64,000 nt of DNA from an uncultured Muribaculaceae bacterium (GCA_904501735.1 CAJGBY010000006.1:45791-109790); one strand, 5' to 3'; shown: positions 18,149-27,141, counted from the first letter of the stretch. Translations and numbers: made by a program. The notes: a model not told the origin generated them from the sequence alone.

Positions 18149-19410
18149 TATCTAATTTTTAGAGTTACGAATGTTAATACTGCCAAAAGGATTCCAATGA
18201 TGAAGAATCGCATAGTGATTTTATTTTCGTGAACCGAATTTTTAGGTTTGTTGAACATAACATAGCCTTCGGTTGCGGCATTTCGTTGGAAATGGTGGTG
18301 GATAGGAGTCATCTTGAAGATGCGTCGTCCTTCGCCATACTTTTTCTTAGTGTACTTGAAGTAAGAAGTTTGTAATATTACCGAAAGACTTTCGATAAGG
18401 AAAATACCACACAAGATAGGGATAAGTAGCTCTTTGCGAATAAGAATTGCGAATACTGCAATAATGCCACCAAGAGTTAAGCTACCAGTGTCGCCCATAA
18501 ACACTTGCGCAGGGTAGGCATTGTACCACAAGAAACCGATAGTGGCGCCTATGAATGCTGCTGCAAATACGGTGAGTTCTTCGCTACCAGGGATGTACAT
18601 GATGTTGAGGTAGGAAGAATAGATGACATTACCACCGAGATAGCACATAATGGCAAGTGAAGTTCCGATGATGGCCGAAGTTCCCGTGGCGAGTCCGTCG
18701 ATACCATCGGTGAGGTTGGCACCATTGCTCACGGCAATGATGATGAAAGTAACCATTATGATGAAGATGATCCAACCACCAGTTTCGGCATGTTCGCCCA
18801 TCCATTGAGTGAGTGATGCGTAGTCGAAGTTGTGGTTCTTTACAAAAGGAATGGTGGTTTGAGCTGCCTTGATGTTTTCGGTATTATATTCAATCACTGT
18901 TTCGTGAGTGATTTTGTTTTCGGTTTCAACATTCTCGCGCATCACGATATCAGGACTTAGATACATGGTCAAACCTACGATAATTCCAAGTCCAAATTGT
19001 CCGATAATCTTATATTTGCCTTTAAGACCATCTTTGTTGCGTCGAGCAATCTTTAGATAGTCGTCGAGCAATCCCACTGTGCCGAGCCACACGGTGGTGA
19101 TGAGCATAAGTATCATGTACACATTGGTGAGCTTGCCCAATAGCAAACAAGGTACCAAAATGGCAATGATGATGATGATACCACCCATTGTAGGAGTACC
19201 TTTCTTGCTTATTTGTCCTTCAAGACCAAGGTCGCGCACGATTTCGCCTATTTGCATGAGTTGTAGGCGCTCGATAATGCGCTTACCGATGACCATTGAG
19301 ATGAAAAGTGATAGAATGAGCGCCATTCCCGAGCGGAAAGTGATGTAGCTCATCAATCCTGCACCAGGAAAGTCGTATTCTTTGAGAAATTCGGTGAGAT
19401 GATATAACAT
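18148..19410 (-). CDS. mraY: phospho-MurNAc-pentapeptide transferase
   Basis: Integral membrane enzyme that makes lipid I from UDP-MurNAc-pentapeptide and undecaprenyl phosphate. Hallmarks are GTPTMGG near 73, the catalytic DD in GLLDDYLKIARRNKDGLKGK near 112-131, NLTDGIDGLATG near 225, FMGDTGSLTLGG near 301 and PIHHHFQ near 367. At 420 aa it is about 60 residues longer than E. coli MraY. The extra part lies around 155-210 between membrane spans (VETENKITHETVIEY, LTQWMGEHAETGG), an insertion usual in Bacteroidota. Confidence 0.97.
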   Translation of the reverse strand: MLYHLTEFLKEYDFPGAGLMSYITFRSGMALILSLFISMVIGKRIIERLQLMQIGEIVRDLGLEGQISKKGTPTMGGIIIIIAILVPCLLLGKLTNVYMILMLITTVWLGTVGLLDDYLKIARRNKDGLKGKYKIIGQFGLGIIVGLTMYLSPDIVMRENVETENKITHETVIEYNTENIKAAQTTIPFVKNHNFDYASLTQWMGEHAETGGWIIFIIMVTFIIIAVSNGANLTDGIDGLATGTSAIIGTSLAIMCYLGGNVIYSSYLNIMYIPGSEELTVFAAAFIGATIGFLWYNAYPAQVFMGDTGSLTLGGIIAVFAILIRKELLIPILCGIFLIESLSVILQTSYFKYTKKKYGEGRRIFKMTPIHHHFQRNAATEGYVMFNKPKNSVHENKITMRFFIIGILLAVLTFVTLKIR

Positions 19411-19424
19411 AATGCTCTTTAGAG

Positions 19425-20891
19425 TTAGATTTCGTTGTTAAAAATTTCGATTAATACTTCTTTGTCGTCGAAGTGGTGCTTAACGCCCTTGATTTCTTGA
19501 TAATCCTCGTGTCCTTTACCAGCTACAAGCACTACATCGCCTGGTTGAGCCAAGATGGTTGCAGTGCGAATTGCGTCCTTGCGATCGCTGATTCTAAGGG
19601 TTTTTTGTTTTAACTCACTGTCGGTCAAGCCTTCAGCCATGTCGCTGAGGATGTCGTTAGGGTCTTCATCGCGAGGATTGTCGGAAGTGAGAATCACTTT
19701 GTCGCTACGCAAAGCAGCTTCGCGCGCCATGATAGGTCGTTTACCCTTGTCGCGATTGCCACCTGCACCAACTACGGTGATAATGTTGCCGTTCTTGCCA
19801 AGAACATCTTTGATAGAGTCGAGCACATTGACAAGAGCGTCGGGAGTGTGAGCATAGTCGACAATAGCAGTGTAGCCACGAGGCGAAACGAGAGTTTGGA
19901 ATCGTCCCGCAACAGGCACGAGTTGAGTCATAGCCACCAACACATCTTGATTGTCGCAACCGAGTTGCATAGCTGCACCATAAACGGCAAGCAAGTTGTA
20001 GGCATTGAAACGACCAGTGAACATCACTTCGATGTCGTGACCATTGATGCGAAGAGAAGTGCCATTGAGACGGCTTTCAAGAATCTTGCACTTGTAGTAT
20101 GCCATCGATTGAAGCGAGTAGGTGAGCTTGCGCGCCATAGTGTTCTGAATCATGTAAGCTCCAGCCTTGTCGTCGGCGTTCACAAGAGCGAATGCGTCTT
20201 TAGGCAGAAGGTCGAAGAACATCTTCTTGGCGTTCATATAGTTCATCACAGTTTTGTGATAGTCGAGGTGATCGCGAGTGAGGTTGGTGAATATAGCACC
20301 AGCGAAAGTGAGACCATCGATGCGATGTTGAGTGCAAGAGTGTGAACTAACTTCCATGAAAGCATATTTACAACCAGCTTCAACCATTTCGTTAAGCATA
20401 CGGCATAGCGAAAGAGGGTCGGGAGTGGTTTGCGCTGCAGGAATCACAGTCTTGTCGATGATGTTGCAAACGGTAGATAATAGCCCTGCTTTTTCGCCCA
20501 TGAGTTGCATGAGTTCGTAAAGCAAAGTTGCAGTAGTGGTTTTACCATTTGTACCAGTAACGCCCACAAGTTTGAGGCGTGTAGAAGGGTAGTTGTACCA
20601 CCAAGCAGCGATGTGAGCCAACGCTATAGAGCTGTCTCTCACAACGATATAGCACACATTTTCGTCGATATGTTCGGGAAGGACTTCACACACTATGACA
20701 GTCGCGCCTTTTGCTATCACATCGGGTATAAAACGGTGAGCATCAACATTTACACCATTGACGGCCACGAATAGAGCACCATCGGATGCTTTGCGTGAAT
20801 CGCAAATGACATCAGTTACAACTTTAGTAGTCGAACCGACTGTTTTTATGATTGGTATAGTGACTAATAGTCCTGTTAAATCTTTTCCCAT
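19425..20891 (-). CDS. murE: UDP-MurNAc-tripeptide synthetase, meso-DAP type
   Basis: Cytoplasmic ligase adding the third stem-peptide residue. The ATP loop is GVTGTNGKTTTATLL near 109-123, TTPDP with the carbamylated-lysine region follows, and the central domain has TNLTRDHLDYHKT near 207. The amino-acid-recognition segment reads TSDNPRDEDP near 408. The DNPR form is the signature of meso-diaminopimelate-adding MurE, whereas lysine-adding enzymes have a different motif. The cell wall is therefore predicted to be of the DAP type. It starts 4 bases after ftsI ends. Confidence 0.96.
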   Translation of the reverse strand: MGKDLTGLLVTIPIIKTVGSTTKVVTDVICDSRKASDGALFVAVNGVNVDAHRFIPDVIAKGATVIVCEVLPEHIDENVCYIVVRDSSIALAHIAAWWYNYPSTRLKLVGVTGTNGKTTTATLLYELMQLMGEKAGLLSTVCNIIDKTVIPAAQTTPDPLSLCRMLNEMVEAGCKYAFMEVSSHSCTQHRIDGLTFAGAIFTNLTRDHLDYHKTVMNYMNAKKMFFDLLPKDAFALVNADDKAGAYMIQNTMARKLTYSLQSMAYYKCKILESRLNGTSLRINGHDIEVMFTGRFNAYNLLAVYGAAMQLGCDNQDVLVAMTQLVPVAGRFQTLVSPRGYTAIVDYAHTPDALVNVLDSIKDVLGKNGNIITVVGAGGNRDKGKRPIMAREAALRSDKVILTSDNPRDEDPNDILSDMAEGLTDSELKQKTLRISDRKDAIRTATILAQPGDVVLVAGKGHEDYQEIKGVKHHFDDKEVLIEIFNNEI

Positions 20892-20895
20892 AGAG

Positions 20896-23082
20896 TTACT
20901 TGTATAATCCTAAAGTGAGTATGATTTCTTTTTTATTGTTGTCGGCGTTGGTGCGTGAGAGCTGTTGCTTCACGACAATACCATTACCGTTTAATTTCAC
21001 TGAATAGCCTTTGCCTTCGAGGATAGCGAGCGCTTCTCTTGCTGTGAGCCCCATTACATTAGGCATGCCACTATCGACCTTTTCGGCTTGGCGATGAATG
21101 GTTTGAGCATTGCGAATACCCAAGTCGGATAGAGCCTTTGAGCTTGTGTACACTTGGGCAGTGCGTTGAACATTGCTGTTGTTCTCTTTGTAGTCGGAGT
21201 TCTTGCCGAGCAATCCACGAGCATACATGCGAAGTGCAGTGTTCTTGAGTACTGCACCACTTGTGCGTGCTGCACCACGATTAGCACCCGAAACAAGTAC
21301 CATACAAGTGTATTGAGGATTTTCGTAAGGGAAGAATCCACAGAAAGCAAGGCGCTTCTTGTTGGTGTATTTACCGTCCTTCAATACATAGCAAGTACCA
21401 GTCTTTCCTGCAATTTCAACATCGGGGTCTTTGAGGAACTGAGCTGTACCATATTTGCCCCACACCACATCGCGAAGCATAGAACGAACCTTGGCTGCAT
21501 TTTCAGGCGAGCACACTTGTTCGCGGATGTAAGTTTCGGGAACGATAGAATCCACCACACCATCGCGCATAAAGCGGTCGATAAGTCGTGGGCGAATGTA
21601 TTTACCATCGTTGGCGATAGCATTGTAGAATGCAAGAGTGCTTAGAGGCGGAATCTCTGTAGAGTAGCCATAGCACATACGAGTGAGGGCAACGCGGTCC
21701 CAGTTCTTGTTGCCGAGTTTAGCGATTTTAGGAGTGCGTTCCCAAGCAATACCTGTTCGTAGAGGTTCGAAGAATCCCATAGCCTCAAGGTCTTGGCGAT
21801 ATTTGTCGGGTTCTCGTTCGTAGCCACGCAAAATGACTTTCGCCATACCGATGTTTGATGACGATTCGATGATTTGGTGTATAGGCATAGAACTATATCC
21901 GTGAGCATCGGTGATAGGTCTTGAGTGTCCGTAGGCAAACGAGTGACCTGTAGAGATGACCTCATTGACATTTCTTACAAGCCCCTTTTCGAGAGCGAGA
22001 GTCATAGAAATGACTTTCATTACCGATCCGGGTTCGTAACCCAAGCCTGCGTGCATAAGACCTTGTTCACTGAGGTCTTGCGATTTGTTGCGGTTAAGGC
22101 TTGTGATGGCTTTGATTTTACCTGTTTTTACTTCCATGATGATGGCAGTCCCCCAATCGGCATCGTATTCGTTGCACACCTTGACCAATTCTTCTTCAAG
22201 AATGTCTTGAATGTCGATGTTGATAGTGGTCATGATGTCGTAACCACTTTGTGCCGCTTCGGTTTCCCAGTTCACGATGCGTCCAGTGAGCTGTTCGGTC
22301 TTAGTCTTACCGTGTTTACCGAAAAGATGGTTGTCGAGGGCTCTTTCAAGACCTGTGATACCGTGTAGCTCGACAAAAGTGTCGGTAACGGTGATGAGTC
22401 CACTATCGGTCATTGTTTCGTAGCTGCGAGGCACGCTATCCCAACGCAATTGACCGATACTTAGCGCTGCAGTCTTTCCGAAAGGCTTCACGCGTTCAGA
22501 GCTGATGGCATAGGTAAAACCTGTTTGCGATCTTCTTCCATTGAAGAATGGGAAAGATTGTAGACGCAAATATTCGTGTCGTGAAAGTTTCTTGAACAGA
22601 ATGTGATAGCGGTCGCGGCATTTCACGGTGTCGCGATTGTGCTTGAGTCGACGCTCTTTGATGGACATTGTGCGCTTGTCGATACCGCAGTATTTCTCCA
22701 TGAGCGTTTGTCTCCATTGTTTGGCTGTGCGCTTATCGCCATGCTTTTTACCGAACGAAGCAAGACTGTCGCAAAGTTCGTCTAAGTTTTCTTTGAATTT
22801 CTTAGATGAGAAACCTTCGGCTTGCCAGTCGATGTAAGGAGTGTAGTACTCAACTGTGGCAGCCAATACAGCGCCATTGTCGGCAAGAATCTGTCCGCGG
22901 TTGGGCTGTGTGAGTTTAGTTCTCAATAAGATGCGATCGGCTTTCTCGTTCCATTTAGGAGCTTGCACCCATGTGGTTCTCACGAGACAAAAGATAATCG
23001 CGGTAGCTACCAATACAAATACAAAGAGTACGAAATTGTAGCGACTCAGAATGTGATACTTGTTTTTCTTCTTTTTAGCCAT
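20896..23082 (-). CDS. ftsI: division-specific class B PBP (FtsI/PBP3) with PASTA domain
   Basis: Septal transpeptidase. After a basic cytoplasmic start there is one membrane span near 17-34. The dimerisation/pedestal domain follows (about 55-300, with NRGQILADNG near 61), then the transpeptidase domain. The active-site serine motif is S353-VM-K356 (YEPGSVMK), the second motif is SSN at 408-410, and the third is K560-TG (AGKTGTCY). A single PASTA domain lies at about 672-728 (PNVMGLTAREALAILEG). At 728 aa it is longer than E. coli PBP3 because of the PASTA domain and pedestal insertions. It is packed 4 bases from both ftsL and murE. Confidence 0.96.
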   Translation of the reverse strand: MAKKKKNKYHILSRYNFVLFVFVLVATAIIFCLVRTTWVQAPKWNEKADRILLRTKLTQPNRGQILADNGAVLAATVEYYTPYIDWQAEGFSSKKFKENLDELCDSLASFGKKHGDKRTAKQWRQTLMEKYCGIDKRTMSIKERRLKHNRDTVKCRDRYHILFKKLSRHEYLRLQSFPFFNGRRSQTGFTYAISSERVKPFGKTAALSIGQLRWDSVPRSYETMTDSGLITVTDTFVELHGITGLERALDNHLFGKHGKTKTEQLTGRIVNWETEAAQSGYDIMTTINIDIQDILEEELVKVCNEYDADWGTAIIMEVKTGKIKAITSLNRNKSQDLSEQGLMHAGLGYEPGSVMKVISMTLALEKGLVRNVNEVISTGHSFAYGHSRPITDAHGYSSMPIHQIIESSSNIGMAKVILRGYEREPDKYRQDLEAMGFFEPLRTGIAWERTPKIAKLGNKNWDRVALTRMCYGYSTEIPPLSTLAFYNAIANDGKYIRPRLIDRFMRDGVVDSIVPETYIREQVCSPENAAKVRSMLRDVVWGKYGTAQFLKDPDVEIAGKTGTCYVLKDGKYTNKKRLAFCGFFPYENPQYTCMVLVSGANRGAARTSGAVLKNTALRMYARGLLGKNSDYKENNSNVQRTAQVYTSSKALSDLGIRNAQTIHRQAEKVDSGMPNVMGLTAREALAILEGKGYSVKLNGNGIVVKQQLSRTNADNNKKEIILTLGLYK

Positions 23083-23086
23083 AATA

Positions 23087-23428
23087 TTATTTTCCTGTTA
23101 GTTTGAATGCTGGTTGTTCGGGAACCGTTAGGTGTAGATGCATAGAGTCGGCAAGCGACTTGACGCGCGATTCTCTCACTTGTGTTTTATATTCAGCAGA
23201 AGCTCTCACGCTCTCGGTGCGTGCGCTTTGAAGTTGCTGCTTTAGTTCAAGAATTTCTTCTTTTTCGAGCAGGTTGGCATATTTGGTAGAGATGTAGATG
23301 AAGCAAAAAGCCACAATCCACATCATAGTGAATTTATGCTTGTTGAAAAAGCTAATGTTGATGGGTTCAACATCGCCTTTCTTGATTTTCTTTATCTCGT
23401 TTTTAAAATAATCAAATATTTTAGCCAT
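23087..23428 (-). CDS. ftsL: FtsL-like divisome protein
   Basis: Small bitopic protein of 113 aa. A basic cytoplasmic stretch of about 35 residues precedes one membrane span near 36-52 (WIVAFCFIYISTKYA) and a coiled-coil extracytoplasmic segment (EKEEILELKQQLQSARTE near 55-72). Direct similarity is weak, as is normal for FtsL. The call rests on topology and its place between rsmH and ftsI, where Bacteroidota carry this gene. It may stabilise the FtsQLB complex with the product of ftsQ. Confidence 0.82.
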   Translation of the reverse strand: MAKIFDYFKNEIKKIKKGDVEPINISFFNKHKFTMMWIVAFCFIYISTKYANLLEKEEILELKQQLQSARTESVRASAEYKTQVRESRVKSLADSMHLHLTVPEQPAFKLTGK

Positions 23429-23458
23429 TGTAGATTAAAGTTGGAGTGTTGTGTGTTG

Positions 23459-24367
23459 TTACAATTTCTCAGCGATTCTAAGTTTAGCACTTCTTGAACG
23501 AGGATTGCGTTCCACTTCTTCGGGAGAAGCCACAATCACTTTGTTGTTGATGAGCTTGAAAGGTGAAGTAGAGCGTCCGAAGAAATCTTTCTCCATTTTG
23601 CCCTCGATGTTGCCAGTCTTGAAGAAATTCTTCACAAGACGGTCTTCAAGCGAGTGGTAAGTCAACACGACGAATCGTCCGCCAGGTTTAAGAACCTTGA
23701 GCGATTGTTGTAGCAACGATTTGAGTACCTCAATTTCGTTGTTGACCTCGATGCGAAGAGCTTGGAACACCAAGATGGCTTCTTTTTTCTCTTGTCGAGG
23801 GTTGAGGCAAGGTGTTATAACATCGATGAGCTCGCCAGTGGTGGTGATAGGCTTAGATTGTCGAGCCTTCACGATAGCCGCAGCGATTCTGCGTGAAGAT
23901 TTGAGTTCGCCGTAGAGGTAAAGGATTTGCGCAAGTTGCTCTTCGGAGTAGTTGGCAACGATCCATTGGGCATCGCGTTCGGCGTTTTGGTTCATACGCA
24001 TATCGAGTTTGCCATTGAAACGCACCGAGAACCCACGATCGCATTCGTCGAAGTGGTGGAACGATACACCAAGGTCGGCCATGATGCCGTCGATGCCGTT
24101 TTCGCCATAGTATCTCATAAAGTTTGAGATGTAGGAAAAATTGCTGTATACAAATGTAAATTTAGGGTCGTCGATAGCATTTGCGATAGCGTCCTTATCT
24201 TGGTCGAAACCATATAGTCTACCATTTTCGCCCAATCGTTCTACGATTGCTCTCGAATGTCCTCCTGCTCCGAAAGTAACATCGGCGTAAACGCCGTCGC
24301 TCTTGATGTTAAGCCCCTCGATGCAAGGAGTAAGAAGTGCTGGTATGTGGTAAACTATTTCGCTCAT
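23459..24367 (-). CDS. rsmH: 16S rRNA (cytosine1402-N4)-methyltransferase
   Basis: SAM-dependent methyltransferase of the MraW/RsmH family acting on the 30S P site. The SAM-binding region is DGVYADVTFGAGGHSRAI near 25-42, DGIMADLGVSFHHFDECDRGFS lies near 94-114, and RMNQNAERDA near 124. The C-terminal motif is VVLTYHSLEDRLVKNFFK near 254-271. It is the first gene of the dcw run here. mraZ, which usually precedes it, is absent from the 276 bases upstream. Confidence 0.96.
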   Translation of the reverse strand: MSEIVYHIPALLTPCIEGLNIKSDGVYADVTFGAGGHSRAIVERLGENGRLYGFDQDKDAIANAIDDPKFTFVYSNFSYISNFMRYYGENGIDGIMADLGVSFHHFDECDRGFSVRFNGKLDMRMNQNAERDAQWIVANYSEEQLAQILYLYGELKSSRRIAAAIVKARQSKPITTTGELIDVITPCLNPRQEKKEAILVFQALRIEVNNEIEVLKSLLQQSLKVLKPGGRFVVLTYHSLEDRLVKNFFKTGNIEGKMEKDFFGRSTSPFKLINNKVIVASPEEVERNPRSRSAKLRIAEKL

Positions 24368-24643
24368 ATTGTAAGATGTTGATAATCAATAATAAAATAA
24401 ATATTTGGCATAATCGCAACGCGTTGAAAGTAACGAGTGAGCAACTGTGCCTCTAAAACGATTGTAAAGTTAGGAATTATTTAGAGAGTTCACAAATGTA
24501 AATAATGCTTTTTTACACATTATTATAAAAAAAGTTATTAACAACCTATTTTTTAAGTGCTAAAAAAGGGATTGTTAATAAGAATTTGCATTTGTTAATC
24601 AGAGCAAATCAACAAGGGCTATTTTTGACGATTTTCGTGCTAA
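24368..24643. other. A+T-rich gap before rsmH, no gene
   Basis: The 276 bases between the sirtuin stop and the rsmH start have no coding capacity and are too short for mraZ. They hold a candidate -7 box (CAAATGTA at 24493-24500, TACATTTG on the minus strand). Three copies of the 8-mer TTGTTAAT/ATTAACAA lie at 24537-24544, 24573-24580 and 24593-24600. No convincing terminator for the sirtuin gene is visible. Confidence 0.6.
24493..24500 (-). promoter_or_regulatory. candidate -7 box for the dcw cluster
   Basis: TACATTTG on the minus strand matches TAnnTTTG and would give a 5' leader of roughly 120 bases before rsmH. It is the best match in the gap, but A+T richness makes chance matches likely. 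Confidence 0.35.
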
Positions 24644-25342
24644 TTAGATGTAATTTTTGCGCAAAATTTCGGCCAATTCTGTCATGCCTTCGGTAGCCTT
24701 TTTTGCGATGTAGGTGATGTTGTCTAAGTAGCTCACTGTAGAGGGTTTAGGGTCGATATAGAAGATAGGAGTGCCCTTCTTGGTGAAGTTGACAAGAGCG
24801 GCAGCAGGATACACCACCAACGATGTGCCTATGATGACAAGAATATCGGCATCGGCCACGATGTCCAACGCATCGGTGTAAAGGGGAACATCTTCGCCAA
24901 AAAAGACTATGTGAGGGCGAATGATATCGCCATATTTGTCGACCGTAGTGGCGCAAGTTTCTATGTTAGGATATTCAAGCGTGTAGGTGCGTTCGGGGTG
25001 AGCAATAGAGCGCACTTTCATGAGTTCGCCATGTAGGTGTATAATGTTGTTAGAACCAGCTTTTTCGTGCAAGTCGTCGACATTTTGGGTTATAGTAATC
25101 ACATCAAAATCTTGCTCTAATTCCTTGATAATAAGGTGAGCTTTATTGGGACGGGTGTCGATGAGTTGTTTGCGTCGTTCGTTGTAGAAATGATGTACGA
25201 GTTCGGGATTTCGTTTAAATCCATCGGCGCTTGCCACATCCATTACTGGGTAATTTTCCCATAATCCATCAGAATCGCGGAAAGTAGAAATTCCACTTTC
25301 CTGGCTTACTCCAGCGCCAGTGAGGAACACTAATTTTTTCAT
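24644..25342 (-). CDS. NAD-dependent deacylase (sirtuin), zinc-less, YxxR type
   Basis: Sirtuin of 232 aa. The NAD site is TGAGVSQESGISTFRDSDGLW near 8-28, then ITQNVDDLHEKAG near 84-96, with the catalytic histidine in HLHGE (H104). The later motif IGTSLVVYPAAALV lies near 174-187. Two details stand out. Y53 and R56 in FYNERR form the YxxR pair that in SIRT5 and CobB recognises succinyl- and malonyl-lysine. The segment after HGE, where four zinc-binding cysteines normally sit, contains only one cysteine. Predicted to be a deacylase with preference for acidic acyl groups. It lies upstream of the division cluster on the same strand. Confidence 0.92.
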   Translation of the reverse strand: MKKLVFLTGAGVSQESGISTFRDSDGLWENYPVMDVASADGFKRNPELVHHFYNERRKQLIDTRPNKAHLIIKELEQDFDVITITQNVDDLHEKAGSNNIIHLHGELMKVRSIAHPERTYTLEYPNIETCATTVDKYGDIIRPHIVFFGEDVPLYTDALDIVADADILVIIGTSLVVYPAAALVNFTKKGTPIFYIDPKPSTVSYLDNITYIAKKATEGMTELAEILRKNYI

Positions 25343-25405
25343 TGTGTAATAGGTTTTTAGTTTCGAAAAAAGAGAGTAATTCGCTTTTATTCAAAATTTT
25401 GTTTA

Positions 25406-25413
25406 CAAATTTA
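25406..25413 (-). promoter_or_regulatory. candidate promoter for the sirtuin gene
   Basis: CAAATTTA on the plus strand is TAAATTTG on the minus strand (-7 box). A CAAA (minus-strand TTTG) at 25436-25439 lies 22 bases further upstream, close to the usual -33 distance. Confidence 0.4.
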
Positions 25414-25457
25414 ATATTTTTTATTCAAAAAATAGCAAACAAAAGATTAATAAAGGC

Positions 25458-25465
25458 TAACTTTG
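25458..25465 (+). promoter_or_regulatory. candidate -7 box for the FKBP gene
   Basis: TAACTTTG, an exact match to TAnnTTTG, 28 bases before the ATG at 25494. The 151-base gap is shared with the divergent sirtuin promoter. Confidence 0.5.
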
Positions 25466-25493
25466 CACTTTGATAAATTAAAATAAAGAAATA

Positions 25494-26090
25494 ATGGCAG
25501 AAATGGATAAATTAAGCTATGCATTAGGCTTGAGCATGGGAAACAATTTCCAACGCTCAGGAGTGAGACAGCTAAACGCTGATGACTTTGCAGCTGCATT
25601 GAAGGCAGTGTATGGTGAAGGCGAAATGCTAATGACTTATGATGAAGCAAAACAAGTAGTAAACGACTATTTCACACAATTAGAAGAAGATACACGCCTT
25701 GCAAACAAAAAGGCATGTGAAGTGTTCTTGCAAGAAAACGCAAAGCGCCCAGAAGTGAAGGTAACAGAATCGGGCTTGCAATATCAAATTGTGAAAGAAG
25801 GAGAAGGCGAATCACCAAAGGCAACAGATACAGTGAAGGTACACTACACAGGTTGCTTGATCGATGGTAAGGTGTTCGATAGCTCAGTGCAACGCGGCGA
25901 ACCAGCAGTATTTGGTGTAAACCAAGTAATCCCAGGTTGGGTAGAAGCATTGCAAATGATGAAGCCAGGAGCAGAATGGCGTTTGTTCATCCCAGCTAAC
26001 CTTGCTTACGGTTCAAATGGTGCAGGTCCACTTATCGGCCCTGATACAGCATTGATTTTCGATGTACAATTGATTGAAATCGTAAAATAA
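25494..26090 (+). CDS. FKBP-type peptidyl-prolyl isomerase, cytoplasmic form
   Basis: 198-aa protein with an N-terminal dimerisation domain (MDKLSYALGLSMGNNF, typical of FkpA/Mip-like proteins) and a C-terminal FKBP domain from about 88. Clear FKBP segments are VKVHYTGCLIDGKVFDSS near 114-131, IPGWVEALQMMKPG near 145 and FIPANLAYG near 166. No signal peptide is present, unlike the next gene. Codon use is strongly biased (GGT, AAG, ATC), suggesting high expression. A second FKBP gene follows after 32 bases. Confidence 0.93.
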   Translation: MAEMDKLSYALGLSMGNNFQRSGVRQLNADDFAAALKAVYGEGEMLMTYDEAKQVVNDYFTQLEEDTRLANKKACEVFLQENAKRPEVKVTESGLQYQIVKEGEGESPKATDTVKVHYTGCLIDGKVFDSSVQRGEPAVFGVNQVIPGWVEALQMMKPGAEWRLFIPANLAYGSNGAGPLIGPDTALIFDVQLIEIVK

Positions 26091-26122
26091 AAACAATAAA
26101 CTAAATTTATAGAAAATTAATT

Positions 26123-26968
26123 ATGAAAAAGTTATTTTTAGTAGCAGCTATCGCACTTGGTTTGGGTGCATTCACAAGCTGTAACAAAGGAGCTGCATCA
26201 ACTGAAGCTCACAACCCTCAAGTAGATACATTGACAGCAGTGTTTGGTGAAATGTATGGTTATGGTGTAGCAAGCGAACTTGGAGTAGATTCTACATTTG
26301 ACAAGAAGGCATTCTTGGCTGGTTTGCAATCAGTAATCTCAATGGAAGACCAAAACGAATCTTATACACATGGTGTTCAAATGGGTATGCAAATCAAGAG
26401 CATGTTTGCTCAAATCAAGGAACGCGAAAATATCGAAATGAAGGCAAAGGCATGGTTCCGTTCATTCAAGAAAGCATTCATGCAAGATTCACTTATCAAC
26501 CCAGCATACTTGCAACCAGAAGTTATGCGTTTGATGAACGAAATCAAGAGCAAGGCAAAGGAAGAAAATCCTAAGGCAATCGCTAACAAGAAGAACCAAG
26601 AAAAGTACATCGCTGACTCATTGGCAAACAATGCTGATGTAAAGAAGAGCGAAGGTGGTGTATACTACAAGGTTGTAAAGGAAGGTAACGGCGAACAATT
26701 CAAGAACACTGACCGCGTAGAAGTTAAGTACACTGGTCGTCACTTGAACGGTGAAGAATTTGATAGCAGCCGTGGCGAAACAGTAGTATTCAGTCCAACA
26801 CAAGTAGTTAAGGGTTTTGGCGAAATGCTACAATTGATGAGCCCAGGTGCAGTTTACACTATCTACATTCCAGCTGAATTGGCTTATGGTGTAAATGGTC
26901 AAGATCCAGTTATCGAACCAAACGAAATGCTTATTTTCGAAGTTGAAACTGTAGGTTTGGCAAAGTAA
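26123..26968 (+). CDS. FKBP-type peptidyl-prolyl isomerase lipoprotein
   Basis: 281-aa envelope lipoprotein: signal peptide with lipobox FTSC and lipidation at C20. The helical dimerisation domain covers about 45-165 and the FKBP domain about 175-281 (VKYTGRHLNGEEFDSS, FGEMLQLMSPG, IYIPAELAYGVNG). It resembles FkpA/Mip periplasmic chaperones. It is the exported partner of the gene 32 bases upstream and shares its optimised codon use. A terminator follows, so the two form a short operon. Confidence 0.94.
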   Translation: MKKLFLVAAIALGLGAFTSCNKGAASTEAHNPQVDTLTAVFGEMYGYGVASELGVDSTFDKKAFLAGLQSVISMEDQNESYTHGVQMGMQIKSMFAQIKERENIEMKAKAWFRSFKKAFMQDSLINPAYLQPEVMRLMNEIKSKAKEENPKAIANKKNQEKYIADSLANNADVKKSEGGVYYKVVKEGNGEQFKNTDRVEVKYTGRHLNGEEFDSSRGETVVFSPTQVVKGFGEMLQLMSPGAVYTIYIPAELAYGVNGQDPVIEPNEMLIFEVETVGLAK

Positions 26969-26999
26969 TCTAAAGGCTTAGATAAATAAACCAACAAGT

Positions 27000-27038
27000 A
27001 GGGTGGTAGGCGATTGTGTCCTATCACCCTATGTTTTT
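27000..27038 (+). terminator. terminator of the FKBP operon
   Basis: 11-bp stem with one G-U pair (27000-27010 AGGGTGGTAGG with 27020-27030) and a 9-base loop, then ATGTTTTTAT. Confidence 0.85.
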
Positions 27039-27112
27039 ATAATAGTGTGAAGTGAAAATGGATAATTTTCATAAAAAATAGGGTTATTGATGACAAAATG
27101 CTAATAAAAGTG

Positions 27113-27141
27113 TTTGCATTTAGAAAAAATGATTATATTTG
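27113..27141 (+). promoter_or_regulatory. promoter of the Lrp-type regulator
   Basis: TTTG at 27113-27116 and TATATTTG at 27134-27141 form a -33/-7 pair with a 17-base spacer, slightly short. The expected transcript starts just before the ATG at 27166. Confidence 0.5.

Noticed and set aside
24368..24643. Possible mraZ gene before rsmH
   Set aside because: The gap is shorter than mraZ and contains many stops in all frames.
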